Shown: positions 1 to 7,669, numbered from the stretch's first letter. The stretch is 44,341 nt of DNA from Oscillospiraceae bacterium (GCA_902767915.1 CACXJE010000027.1:1-44341); one strand, 5' to 3'. The notes: generated from the sequence alone by a model not told the origin. Translations and numbers: made by a program.

Positions 1-16
1 CCACAAGATATTGTGG
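1..16. promoter_or_regulatory. NrdR-box-like palindrome
   Basis: A 16-base near-palindrome, CCACAAGATATTGTGG, sits at the window edge upstream of the nrdG-nrdD genes. It resembles the NrdR repressor box (acaCwAtATaTwGtgt), which controls nrd operons in most bacteria. NrdR normally uses two boxes about one and a half to three helical turns apart. A partner would have to lie upstream of base 1, because none is evident downstream. The assignment rests on similarity and position only. Confidence 0.5.
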
Positions 17-21
17 TTTGT

Positions 22-74
22 GTTTCCACACATATCCACAGGCTATCCACAACTTATCCACAGAGATTTCCACA
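22..74 (+). promoter_or_regulatory. Phased array of five DnaA-box-like nonamers
   Basis: Five copies of a (T/A/C/G)T(A/T)TCCACA-type nonamer begin at 22, 32, 43, 54 and 66. The spacing of 10-12 bases puts all of them on one helical face. The copy at 54-62 is the perfect DnaA box TTATCCACA. The last copy abuts the nrdG ribosome site. DnaA is known to regulate ribonucleotide reductase genes directly in some bacteria such as E. coli nrdAB. No DnaA gene, AT-rich unwinding region or other origin landmark is visible, so a regulatory role is favoured over an origin. Confidence 0.6.
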
Positions 75-86
75 GGAGGGGCGCTT

Positions 87-782
87 ATGAAGCTGGGCGG
101 TCTGCAGAAAATGACCCTTTTGGACTTTCCCGGCCGGGTGGCCTGCACGGTCTTCACCGTGGGCTGCAATTTTCGCTGCCCCTTCTGTCACAACAGCAGC
201 CTGGTAGTTTCCCCGGAGGTTCCGGAGCTCGGCCAGGATGATTTTTTTGCCTTTCTGCGGAAGCGGCAGGGCCTGCTGGACGGGGTGGCCATCACCGGCG
301 GAGAGCCTCTGCTCCACCCGGATATGCCGGAGCTTTTAGAAAAGATCCGGGCGCTGGGCTACGCGGTCAAGCTGGACACCAACGGCGCCTTTCCGGACCG
401 GCTGCAGAAAATCCTCGAGGCCGGGCTGGCGGACTATGTGGCCATGGACGTCAAGAACAGCAAGGAAAAGTATGAGCTGACCGCCGGCGTGGCCGGGATC
501 CTGCCCAGGGTCGAGCAGAGCATGGCCCTGCTGCGGGAAGGGAAGACCCCCTTTGAGTTCCGCACCACCTTAGTGGACGAGCTCCACGAGCCCGCGGACT
601 TCGCCGCCATCGGCCAATGGATCGCCGGCACGGAGCGGTATTTCATCCAGGGCTTTGTGGATTCCGGCGACATCCTGGCCGGCTGCGACGCCTTCCATGC
701 CGCGTCCCCGGAGAAGGCCGCCGCCTGCCTGGAGGCCGTCCGGGCCTGGGTGCCGAAGGCGCAGCTGAGAGGCGTGGGATGA
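87..782 (+). CDS. nrdG: Anaerobic ribonucleotide reductase activating protein (radical SAM)
   Basis: This radical-SAM enzyme installs the glycyl radical on NrdD, using S-adenosylmethionine and a [4Fe-4S] cluster. The N-terminus carries the CxxxCxxC cluster motif as CNFRCPFC at about residues 28-35, followed by the GGEP motif at about 72-75. The product is 231 residues, matching the longer NrdG/PflA-like clostridial form. The ATG at 87 is chosen because AGGAGGGG lies just upstream and the conserved sequence begins there. The longer frame from 18 would translate the DnaA-box array. nrdG lies upstream of nrdD here, the reverse of the common order. They are separated by a repeat element, so they may not be one simple transcript. 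Confidence 0.93.
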   Translation: MKLGGLQKMTLLDFPGRVACTVFTVGCNFRCPFCHNSSLVVSPEVPELGQDDFFAFLRKRQGLLDGVAITGGEPLLHPDMPELLEKIRALGYAVKLDTNGAFPDRLQKILEAGLADYVAMDVKNSKEKYELTAGVAGILPRVEQSMALLREGKTPFEFRTTLVDELHEPADFAAIGQWIAGTERYFIQGFVDSGDILAGCDAFHAASPEKAAACLEAVRAWVPKAQLRGVG

Positions 783-783
783 A

Positions 784-1009
784 TTGACAGTTGAAAATTG
801 AAAATTGAAAATGAATGTGTTTGGCAAATTGCGATTTGCCAAACGGCAAAATTTTCAGCAAAGTCTGCGCTTTCCCGTTAACTGTCCCCAATATAGTCCA
901 TGTCAATTGATACAATCTGTCTGAGAGTTCGAGTTGATTTCTTTTCTGATTTCTCAAATGGCAATTTGAGAAATACCGACATTTTCAACTTTCAACTTTC
1001 AATTGTCAA
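784..1009. mobile_element. MITE-like 226-bp element with heptad inverted termini
   Basis: The termini are 30-base inverted repeats (784-813 and 980-1009) matching at 27 of 30 positions. Each consists of four tandem seven-base units (TTGAAAA type on the left, TTTCAAC type on the right). Just inside each end lies a perfect 11-bp hairpin, at 819-844 (loop TGCG) and at 949-974 (loop GGCA). The element is therefore symmetric and has no coding capacity. It fills the nrdG-nrdD gap. The non-autonomous mobile label is inferred from structure; no transposase partner is identified. Confidence 0.6.
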
Positions 1010-1042
1010 CTACAATCGAAACAGAGAATAAGGAGAAACATT

Positions 1043-1963
1043 ATGTACCAGGTCGTAAAGAGAAATGACAAGGTCGTTGATTTCGACATTTCCAAGATTT
1101 CCACCGCCATCAAGAAGGCGTTCAACGCCAAGCAGAAGCACTACAACGACGACACCATCGACTTCCTTGCCCTCAAGGTCACCGCCGACTTCCAGAGCAA
1201 GATCAAGGACGACAAGATCGCCGTGGAGGACATTCAGGACTCCGTGGAAGCAGTCCTGGGCCGGGCCGGCTACGAGGACGTGGCGAAGGCCTACATCCTC
1301 TACCGCCGTCAGCGGGAAAAGCTCCGCAACGTCTCCGAGACCATGCTGGACTACAAGTCCGTGGTGGACCAGTACCTGAAGGTCATGGACTGGCGGGTCA
1401 AGGAGAACTCCACCGTCACCTACTCCGTGGGCGGCCTGATCCTCTCCAACTCCGGCGCCATCACCGCCAACTACTGGCTCAGCGAGATCTACGACGACGA
1501 GATCGCCAACGCCCACCGGAACTGCGACTTCCACATCCACGATATGTCCATGCTCACCGGCTACTGCGCCGGCTGGAGCCTGAAGCAGCTGATCCAGGAG
1601 GGTCTCGGCGGCGTCCTTCGACACCTACCTGGCTCCCTTCGTCAAGGCGGACAACCTGCCCTACGACCAGGTCAAGAAGTGCGTGGAGTCCTTCATCTAC
1701 GGCGTCAACACCCCCTCCCGCTGGGGCACCCAGGCGCCCTTCTCCAACGTGACCCTGGACTGGACCGTTCCCAACGACCTGGCCGAGCTGCCCGCCATCG
1801 TGGGCGGCAAGGAGATGCCCTTCAAGTACAAGGACTGCAAGAAGGAAATGGACATGGTGAACCGGGCCTTCATCGAGGTCATGATCGAGGGCGACGCCAA
1901 CGGCCGCGGCTTCCAGTACCCCATCCCCACCTACTCCATCACCAAGGACTTCGACTGGTCTGA
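1043..1963 (+). pseudogene. nrdD: Anaerobic ribonucleoside-triphosphate reductase, N-terminal part (frame broken near 1613)
   Basis: Residues 1-95 form an ATP-cone, the allosteric activity-control domain of class III reductase. The start of the catalytic barrel follows, including HIHDMSMLTGYCAGWSL near residues 164-180, where the Cys belongs to a conserved active-site position. Genuine homology stops after GLGGV at about base 1615, and the remaining frame to 1963 is out-of-frame translation. About 35-40 expected residues (the stretch usually beginning PGKI and ending AQAFS) are absent, and the reading frame resumes two positions off. ATG 1043 follows AAGGAGAAAC. An anaerobe needs this enzyme, so a sequence or assembly error is as likely as a true lesion. 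Confidence 0.88.
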
Positions 1964-3416
1964 AACCGAGAACAACAAGCTCCTGTTCGAGATGACCTCC
2001 AAGTACGGCACCCCCTACTTCTCCAACTACGTGAACTCCGACATGGAGCCCTCCGACATTCGTTCCATGTGTTGCCGTCTGCGTCTGGACCTGCGGGAGC
2101 TGCGGAAGAAGTCCGGCGGCTTCTTCGGCTCCGGCGAATCCACCGGTTCCGTGGGCGTGGTCACCATCAACCTGCCCCGGATCGCCTACCAGGCCAAGGA
2201 CGAGGCCGACTTCTACCAGCGGCTGGATAAGCTGATGGACATCGCCGCCCGGTCTCTGAAGATCAAGCGGGACGTCATCACCAAGCTTCTCGAGGGCGGC
2301 CTGTATCCCTACACCAAGCGCTATCTGGGCACCTTTGCCAACCACTTCTCCACCATCGGCCTCATCGGCATGAACGAGATGGGTCTGAACGCCAAGTGGA
2401 TCCGCAAGGACATGACCCACACCGAGACCCAGGAGTTCTCCAAGCAGGTCCTGAACCACATGCGGGAGCGCCTGTCCGACTATCAGGAGATGTACGGCGA
2501 CCTCTACAACCTGGAGGCCACCCCTGCCGAGTCCACCACCTACCGCTTCGCCAAGCACGACAAGGCGGACTTCCCCAACATCATCACCGCCAACATGAAC
2601 GGCACCCCCTACTATACCAACTCCTCCCACCTGCCCGTGGGCTACACCGAGGACGTGTTCTCCGCCCTGGACATCCAGGACGAGCTGCAGACCCTCTACA
2701 CCTCCGGCACCGTCTTCCACGCCTTCCTGGGCGAGAAGCTGCCCGACTGGAAGGCCGCGGCCAACCTGGTCCGGAAGATCGCAGAGAACTACAAGCTGCC
2801 CTACTACACCCTGTCTCCCACCTACTCCGTCTGCCCGGATCACGGCTATCTGGCCGGCGAGCAGTACACCTGCCCCCACTGCGGCAAGAAGACCGAGGTC
2901 TACAGCCGTATCACCGGCTATTACCGCCCGGTGCAGAACTGGAACGACGGCAAGGCCCAGGAGTTCAAGGACCGGAAGGTCTATGACGTGAACACCTCTG
3001 TGTTCCGCCGCTTCCATGAGCCCCTGAGCGCCGCTGCGGCTCCCGCCGCTGCCCCCTCCGCCGTGGAGCTGGAGACGAAACCCGCCGCCGCCCCCGCAGG
3101 GGCCGGCGTCCCCGACGGCCCGCAGATCGCCGCCCCCGTAGGGGCCGATGCCCACATCGGCCCTGCCGCTGAGCAGGCTTCCGGCCTCCTCCTCTTCACC
3201 ACCTCCACCTGTCCCAAGTGCGTGATGGCCAAGAAATTCCTGGCCGACGCCGGCATCGCCTATGATACCGTGGTGGTAGATAAGGAGCCCGCCCTGGCCA
3301 AGCAGTACGGCGTCCGCCAGGCCCCGACCCTGCTGGTGCTGGAAGCGGGCAAGGAAGTGGACCGTGTGGAGAACCCCTCCAACATCCGCCGCTTCTGCGA
3401 GGAGCACAGCAAGTAA
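1683..3416 (+). pseudogene. nrdD: Anaerobic ribonucleoside-triphosphate reductase, C-terminal part with fused redoxin domain
   Basis: This is the continuation of the broken nrdD. In-frame homology begins at about 1611 (ASFDTYLAPF), upstream of the first ATG at 1683. It carries the active-site region SMCCRLRLDL, a zinc site (CPDHG and CPHCG) and the glycyl-radical loop RITGYYRPVQNWN. NrdD normally ends soon after this loop. Here a linker rich in Ala and Pro follows, then an approximately 75-residue glutaredoxin/NrdH-like domain with the CPKC redox motif (TSTCPKCVMAKKFL) and a cis-Pro motif APTL. Some NrdD classes take electrons from thioredoxin or NrdH, so the fused domain probably recycles the active-site disulfide. 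Part of the linker is encoded by copies of a dispersed repeat. Confidence 0.9.
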
Positions 3417-3447
3417 GAAACGAAATACAGCAAGTAAGAAACGAAAT
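3406..3447 (+). repeat. Tandem 21-bp duplication over the nrdD stop codon
   Basis: Bases 3406-3426 and 3427-3447 are identical 21-mers, read as ACAGCAAGTAAGAAACGAAA plus T. The first copy contains the nrdD stop codon and the second follows it directly. The 21-base length is three seven-base steps, in keeping with the period-seven arrays elsewhere in the window. Confidence 0.8.
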
Positions 3448-3449
3448 AC

Positions 3450-3492
3450 AAACAACACGAGGCGCCCGCCAGGGCGCCTCGTGTTGTTTGCG
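3450..3492 (+). terminator. Terminator after nrdD
   Basis: A perfect 17-bp stem (3450-3466 with 3473-3489) has a six-base loop and a GC-rich core GAGGCGCC. It ends in a short T-rich tail. It lies 34 bases past the nrdD stop and is the obvious intrinsic terminator. Confidence 0.85.
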
Positions 3493-3511
3493 GCAAATCA
3501 AGCGGTATCCC

Positions 3512-3760
3512 ACCCGTAGGGGCCGGCGTCCCCGACGGCCCGCGCTCCTCACCCGTAGGGGCCGGCGTCCCCGACGGCCCGCGATACCCCACCCGTAGGG
3601 GCCGGCGTCCCCGACGGCCCGCGTTTCCCACCCGCCGTATCATGCGTAGGGCGGCCTGACCCCAGGCCGCCGCACCCCATATCCGATCACACCGTCCGCC
3701 GTAGGGAGCGATTATGTCCGCGGAGCGGGACAATCGCTCTGATCGCCCGCAGGGCGATAA
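3512..3760. repeat. Cluster of GTAGGG-led hairpin repeats
   Basis: Three near-identical units start GTAGGGGCCGGCGTCCCCGA at 3516, 3555 and 3595. Two diverged members start at 3646 (stem GCGGCCTG) and 3701 (stem AGCGATT). Each has a constant GTAGGG head followed by its own self-complementary stem. A further hairpin, ATCGCC/GGGCGAT, ends the cluster. Bases 3417-3901 hold no gene that I can support, only the nrdD terminator and these repeats. Confidence 0.75.
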
Positions 3761-3870
3761 GGGCTCCCCGGAAGGTTTCCCCGCCCTAAGGGCCCCTGAA
3801 CCAAAAACCCAAACCCCAAAACCACAACAACCCGTCAGATTCCCAAACCAATCATACTCTTCACTAACAA

Positions 3871-3908
3871 CGAATGACGGAGGCACATGCTTGTGCCTCC
3901 GTCATTCG
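3871..3908 (-). terminator. Hairpin at the 3' end of the small XRE gene
   Basis: A perfect 16-bp stem (3871-3886 with 3893-3908) has a six-base loop and overlaps the last codons of the minus-strand XRE gene. No strong T-tract follows on that strand, so termination is inferred from the stem and position. Confidence 0.6.
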
Positions 3909-4099
3909 CGTTCTATTTCCACAATATCATTCGGTGTGCAGTCCAAAATCCGGCACAGCCGACTGAGCGTAATCATCGTGATGTTTCGTCCCTTTTTCAG
4001 GGAATCCAACGTCCGGTTGTCAATGCCACCCTTGAGCAGCTGATACTGGGTCACGCCCTTCTCTGCCATCGTCTTCCACAGCGGCCCATAGTTGAACAT
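3902..4099 (-). CDS. Small XRE-family DNA-binding protein
   Basis: This 65-residue protein is essentially one Cro/C1-type helix-turn-helix. The five helices cover about residues 5-60, and the recognition part includes NRTLDSLKKGRNI. Such minimal XRE proteins are common clostridial regulators, but the target is unknown. It is a clear paralogue of the 68-residue protein at 38171-38377: both share PLWxTMxxKG, TLDSLKxxRNI and a C-terminal CxPxDV segment. A purine-rich ribosome site precedes ATG 4099. It lies downstream of a second XRE gene on the same strand and may be cotranscribed with it. Confidence 0.85.
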   Translation of the reverse strand: MFNYGPLWKTMAEKGVTQYQLLKGGIDNRTLDSLKKGRNITMITLSRLCRILDCTPNDIVEIERE

Positions 4100-4140
4100 T
4101 GAAATTACCCCCCGTTGCTGAAGCTATCATTCATTTATTT

Positions 4141-4446
4141 CTATGAGTTGAAAACGTCAATCATTTTCTGTACTGCAGATTTTTGATCAGGAGTCAAGGA
4201 GATCCAGCCATCGAATAGATTTTTTAACTCCGGTGTCAGCTCTACCATGTCCGTTTCGGAAAAGAACTGAGAAAGCGTAATCCCAAAGGCTTTACAGATG
4301 ATTTCCAGTGTGTCAATTGACGGCGTAGTGTTCCGTCGGTAGATGTTCCCAATTGTGGATTGCGACAGACCGCATTCCTTGGAAAGACGGTATTCCGACC
4401 AGCCGCGATCCTTTAATAATTTCTGCAGGCGTTCCAGTGTGTTCAT
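4141..4446 (-). CDS. XRE-family transcriptional regulator
   Basis: The protein has 101 residues. An N-terminal Cro/C1 helix-turn-helix spans about residues 5-62 (YRLSKECGLSQSTIGNIYRR, then PSIDTLEIICKAFGITLSQFF). A short helical tail (residues 70-101) probably dimerises or binds a ligand. It is transcribed divergently from the small gene at 4570, and the shared gap contains a perfect inverted repeat over a -10 box, so autoregulation and control of the neighbour are likely. GGAAAGG precedes ATG 4446 at a normal distance. Target genes beyond this region cannot be told from sequence. Confidence 0.9.
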   Translation of the reverse strand: MNTLERLQKLLKDRGWSEYRLSKECGLSQSTIGNIYRRNTTPSIDTLEIICKAFGITLSQFFSETDMVELTPELKNLFDGWISLTPDQKSAVQKMIDVFNS

Positions 4447-4518
4447 CCCATCACAACCTTTCCTGCAACTATTTTATATGCAAGTTGAAAATCATTATAC
4501 ATCCCACTTGTAATGCAG

Positions 4519-4543
4519 ATACATCTATGTTAAGATGTATAAT
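4519..4543 (+). promoter_or_regulatory. Operator-like inverted repeat over a -10 box
   Basis: ATACATCT (4519-4526) and AGATGTAT (4533-4540) form a perfect 8-bp inverted repeat with a six-base gap. It overlaps the -10 hexamer TATAAT at 4538-4543 for the gene at 4570. No good -35 is seen, as expected for a regulated promoter. On the minus strand another TATAAT lies at 4499-4494 and could serve the XRE gene. The XRE regulator at 4141-4446 is the natural candidate to bind here. Confidence 0.45.
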
Positions 4544-4569
4544 AGGTTTAAATACGGAGGGAGAGCGGC

Positions 4570-4803
4570 ATGGATAGGAAAAAAGAACTCTTGATCAAAA
4601 GCGGTGCGCGGCTCTACAGTCTTGGCATCGATCTGGAAGGAGCCCGAGCGCATATACGCAAATTGCTTGAAAATGGCGCAGGCTATGACGCCCCGGAAAT
4701 GATTCGGGCGGTGAAGGATTATACCGAACTAAAAAAGCAGTGGGACAATCTCGAAGCAGAACATTTGAAAACAAGAAGTGAAATACTGACCGGAAAGGAT
4801 TGA
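4570..4803 (+). CDS. Small hypothetical protein
   Basis: This 77-residue, highly charged, probably all-helical protein is not recognised. It starts MDRKKELLIKSG and ends in a Lys/Glu-rich helix, without membrane segment or Cys motif. CGGAGGGAG precedes ATG 4570. It is read divergently from the XRE regulator and is the first gene before the serine recombinase. The gene at 38481 has the same arrangement (a small helical protein divergent from an XRE gene), though sequence similarity between the two is not obvious. Confidence 0.65.
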   Translation: MDRKKELLIKSGARLYSLGIDLEGARAHIRKLLENGAGYDAPEMIRAVKDYTELKKQWDNLEAEHLKTRSEILTGKD

Positions 4804-4900
4804 TGTTAGGCAGCGGAAAGAACGCAAAACGTCTTTGATACTGGCAGCAAACCGGCTTACAATTTATCCACCGAAACTGATGGATTGGAGGCTGGTAAAA

Positions 4901-5488
4901 ATGATTTACGGCTATGTACGCGTTTCCACAAAGGAGCAGAACGAGGACCGGCAGCTTGTGGCCATGCGGGAGTTCGGGGTGGATCGGATCTACACCGACA
5001 AGCAGTCCGGCAAGGACTTCGAGCGGCCGCAGTATCAGAAGCTGCTCCGAAAACTGAAAAAGGCCGATACCCTTGTCGTCAAGAGCATCGACCGCCTGGG
5101 GCGCAACTATGAGGAAATCCTGGAGCAATGGCGCGTCATCACAAAGGAGAAGGGCGCGGCAATTGTGGTTTTGGATATGCCGCTGCTGGACACGAGGCAG
5201 AACCGGGATCTGACCGGCACGCTGATCGCGGACATCGTCTTGCAGCTGCTGTCCTACGTGGCGCAGACGGAGCGGGAATTCATCCGCCAGCGGCAGAAGG
5301 AGTGCATCGCCGCAGCCAAGGCCAGAGGCGTCAAATTCGGACGGGAGCCCAAAACCCCGCCGCCGGAATTTTACTCCCTGCTGGCCCGATGGCAATCCGG
5401 CGCCCTATCTGCCCGCACCGCGGCAAAACAGCTCCACGTGAGTCATAACACGTTTATAAAATGGACGCATTTGTTGAATCATGGATAA
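4901..5488 (+). CDS. Serine recombinase (resolvase/invertase family)
   Basis: This is a site-specific recombinase of the small serine type, 195 residues. The catalytic domain begins MIYGYVRVSTKEQ with the nucleophile Ser in RVST, followed by the conserved DRLGRNY segment near residues 65-71 and a long helix E region (QTEREFIRQRQKE). The C-terminal 45 residues form a helix-turn-helix (SARTAAKQLHVSHNTFIKW) that binds the crossover site. ATG 4901 is chosen because the family sequence begins there and GGAG lies upstream. An earlier in-frame start at 4835 adds unrelated residues. It may have moved the island or may invert a nearby segment; no crossover repeats are identified. Confidence 0.92.
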   Translation: MIYGYVRVSTKEQNEDRQLVAMREFGVDRIYTDKQSGKDFERPQYQKLLRKLKKADTLVVKSIDRLGRNYEEILEQWRVITKEKGAAIVVLDMPLLDTRQNRDLTGTLIADIVLQLLSYVAQTEREFIRQRQKECIAAAKARGVKFGREPKTPPPEFYSLLARWQSGALSARTAAKQLHVSHNTFIKWTHLLNHG

Positions 5489-5516
5489 AAAAGTAGACGA
5501 TTTTGACCGGATGCCC

Positions 5517-5545
5517 TTGAAATAGAAATTGCTTTCGATTATACT
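5517..5545 (+). promoter_or_regulatory. Promoter of the SPFH-TIR operon
   Basis: TTGAAA (5517-5522) and TATACT (5540-5545) are separated by exactly 17 bases, a good sigma-A-type promoter. It lies in the 158-base gap after the recombinase and about 100 bases before the SPFH gene, the first gene of the operon. Confidence 0.65.
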
Positions 5546-5646
5546 ATATTCGTCATTGTTCGGTTAAAAATACAGGAAACAACCACTGACATACAAACTC
5601 TGCTTTTCTGGCCGACAACGAGTATTCAATGGAACGGAGGCGGATT

Positions 5647-6936
5647 ATGGCAGCCATAGCAGAAGTATTGAAATACGAGGGTGATAACAGCACCTTCATT
5701 TGGAAGCATCCCAGCGAGGATTTCAACAGTTTGACCCAACTGATCGTCCACGAATCCCAGGAGGCCGTTTTCTTTATGAACGGCCAGGCGCTGGACCTGT
5801 TCGGGCCGGGCCGCTACACCCTGGAAACGCAGAACATCCCGAAGATCGGCAAGGTCCTGAACCGGTCGACGGACGGAGTCACGCCCTTCCACTGCGAGGT
5901 CTATTTCATCAATCAGACCGTCCAGATGGGCTTGAAATGGGGCACGGATTCGAAGGTCCGTTACATTGACCCGGATTTCGGAATCCCCATCGAGCTTGGC
6001 GCCTCGGGAGAGATGAGCCTGCGCGTGTCCGACAGCCGCAGGCTGCTGATCAATCTGGTGGGCACCATGCGGGGGATCGCCTGGGAGGAGCGCGGCGCCG
6101 GGTTCACCAAGTCTCTGCAAAATTCGTTCCGGCCGCTGATCTCCACGGCGGTGAAGTCGAACCTCTCCCCGGCGATCAAGGCCGGTCAGTTCGATATCCT
6201 GGAGATCGACGAGCACCTGGAGGAACTATCCGCCGTACTGCGGGAACGGATCCTGGGCGGCTTTGAGGAATACGGCCTGACCATCCCCCAGTTTTATCTG
6301 ACCACCGTGGTCTTGCCGGAGGGCGATCCCAGCTTCAAGCGTCTGCGGGAGCTCCATACCATCTCCCTGCAAACCCGCATGATCCGGGCGGAGGCCACGG
6401 TCCGCACAGCCCGCGCCCAGGCGGAGGCGGAGGTCACCGCCGCGGAGCGGGTCACCGAGCTGGAACGGCAGACCACGAAAACGGAGGTTGCCCGGCGCGA
6501 GGCGGAACGCAGAATCATCGAGGCCCAGGCCGAAGCGGAGGCTACCCGGCAGGCGGGCTATGCCGAGGCGCAGGTCATGCAGGCCCAGGGCATCACGAAG
6601 AAGGACTACGTGGCCGCCGAGGTGCAGAAGGCCTACGCCGAGGGCATGGGCAATATGAGCGGCAGCGGCGGCTCCGCCATGGGCGACGTGATCGGGCTGG
6701 GCGTCGGGCTGAAGGCGGCGGGCGTCATGGCCGGTCAATTCGGCGGCCTGTTCGATGCGGCGGGCGTCCAGCCTGCGCAGCCCCCGGCAGCCCAGCCGGC
6801 AGCGGCACAGCCTGTGGATGAAATGGCGGCGTTCAAGGCGAAGGTCGAAAAGCTGTCCGTTATGAAGGAGGCCGGACTCATCGGCGAAGAGGAGTTTGCC
6901 CAGATGAAGGCGAAGCTCCTTGCGGATATTCTGTAA
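5647..6936 (+). CDS. SPFH (band 7) domain protein with C-terminal SHOCT domain
   Basis: This 429-residue protein resembles the YdjI-type SPFH family, membrane-associated scaffolds that assemble in microdomains. Residues about 15-240 form the SPFH core (FNSLTQLIVHESQEAVFF near the start). Residues 240-300 are a long charged coiled coil rich in Ala, Glu and Arg. A Gly-rich, then Ala/Pro/Gln-rich linker follows. The last 35 residues are a SHOCT motif (KLSVMKEAGLIGEEEFAQMK), usually an oligomerisation tag. ATG 5647 follows GGAGG; the ATG at 5629 lies upstream of that site. It heads an operon with a membrane protein and a TIR receptor-like protein, suggesting that it organises them at the membrane. 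Confidence 0.88.
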   Translation: MAAIAEVLKYEGDNSTFIWKHPSEDFNSLTQLIVHESQEAVFFMNGQALDLFGPGRYTLETQNIPKIGKVLNRSTDGVTPFHCEVYFINQTVQMGLKWGTDSKVRYIDPDFGIPIELGASGEMSLRVSDSRRLLINLVGTMRGIAWEERGAGFTKSLQNSFRPLISTAVKSNLSPAIKAGQFDILEIDEHLEELSAVLRERILGGFEEYGLTIPQFYLTTVVLPEGDPSFKRLRELHTISLQTRMIRAEATVRTARAQAEAEVTAAERVTELERQTTKTEVARREAERRIIEAQAEAEATRQAGYAEAQVMQAQGITKKDYVAAEVQKAYAEGMGNMSGSGGSAMGDVIGLGVGLKAAGVMAGQFGGLFDAAGVQPAQPPAAQPAAAQPVDEMAAFKAKVEKLSVMKEAGLIGEEEFAQMKAKLLADIL

Positions 6937-6952
6937 AGCGGAGGATAGACAG

Positions 6953-7669
6953 ATGAAACAGAGATTTCAGAGATACGCCGTGATCTGGGCGGTGCTACTG
7001 GGGGCCTTCCTGGCCGTGGTGTTCCTGGCGCGGCCGCTGATCCCGGGCCTCCGGATCGCCTATGACGGACGGTTCTGGATCGCGCTGGTCTGCGTTCTGA
7101 TCGCCTTCCTCGGCAACCTGGTCTGCGCCCGGCTGGCGCTCCGGGAGGAGAACAACCAAAGGCTGTTCTACAAGCTGCCCCTGCTCACGGTGAGCCGATC
7201 CGCGCTGATCGCAACCATTGTGCTCGGCGCCGCGCTGATGCTGATCCCCGACTGTCCTGCCTGGATCGCGGCCATCGTCTGCGTCCTGCTCCTTGCCTTC
7301 CAGGTCATTGCCCTGATCAAGGCGTCCTGGGCTGCGGACGAGGTCGCCCGGATCGACGAGAAGGTCAAGACGCAAACGTCGTTTATCCGGACGCTAACCG
7401 TAGAGGCGGAGAGCCTGGTTGCCCGGGCCAGTAGCGAGGCCGTGCGGAAGGAGTGCCAAAAGGTCTATGAGGCGGTGCGGTATTCCGATCCGATGTCCAA
7501 CGAGGCGCTGGCCGGGATTGAGGCGAAGATTACCGCGAAAATGGTTGAGATGACTAATGTGATTGGCACTGATGATGTAATGAAAGCAAAAGAGCTTGCG
7601 GCTGAGTTAGTAGTTCTTGTCGGGGATAGAAACAGAAGTTGTAAAGGGTTGAAATACAATGGCAAATGA
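6953..7669 (+). CDS. Conserved membrane protein of the SPFH operon
   Basis: This 238-residue protein has no named function that I can support. Four hydrophobic segments lie at about residues 8-30, 40-60, 80-97 and 101-121. They are followed by a cytoplasmic helical tail (DEKVKTQTSFIRTL, then VRKECQKVYEAVRYSDPMS). GCGGAGGAT precedes ATG 6953, 16 bases after the SPFH stop, so the two are cotranscribed. The last approximately 40 codons are visibly AT-rich compared with the rest, as if the 3' end came from different DNA. The stop overlaps the start of the next gene by 11 bases. Confidence 0.8.
   Translation: MKQRFQRYAVIWAVLLGAFLAVVFLARPLIPGLRIAYDGRFWIALVCVLIAFLGNLVCARLALREENNQRLFYKLPLLTVSRSALIATIVLGAALMLIPDCPAWIAAIVCVLLLAFQVIALIKASWAADEVARIDEKVKTQTSFIRTLTVEAESLVARASSEAVRKECQKVYEAVRYSDPMSNEALAGIEAKITAKMVEMTNVIGTDDVMKAKELAAELVVLVGDRNRSCKGLKYNGK

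Noticed and set aside
18-86. Longer nrdG start at 18
   Set aside because: It would translate the DnaA-box array; ATG 87 has AGGAGGGG upstream and matches the family's N-terminus.
1-86. Chromosomal origin of replication
   Set aside because: DnaA boxes are present, but no AT-rich unwinding element, dnaA, dnaN, recF or gyrB is visible. It stays open only because the upstream sequence is missing.
1554-3458. Minus-strand frame of 634 codons opposite nrdD
   Set aside because: Shadow of a highly C-biased third codon position; it runs across the nrdD deletion and terminator without a plausible start.
3512-3630. CRISPR array
   Set aside because: Only three direct copies with spacers of about ten bases, no cas genes, and the unit belongs to a dispersed hairpin family.
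3714-4043. Plus-strand 109-codon frame
   Set aside because: It crosses the repeat cluster and lies antisense to the small XRE gene; no ribosome site.
4803-5646. Invertible segment controlled by the serine recombinase
   Set aside because: I looked for inverted repeats flanking the SPFH promoter region and saw none convincing.
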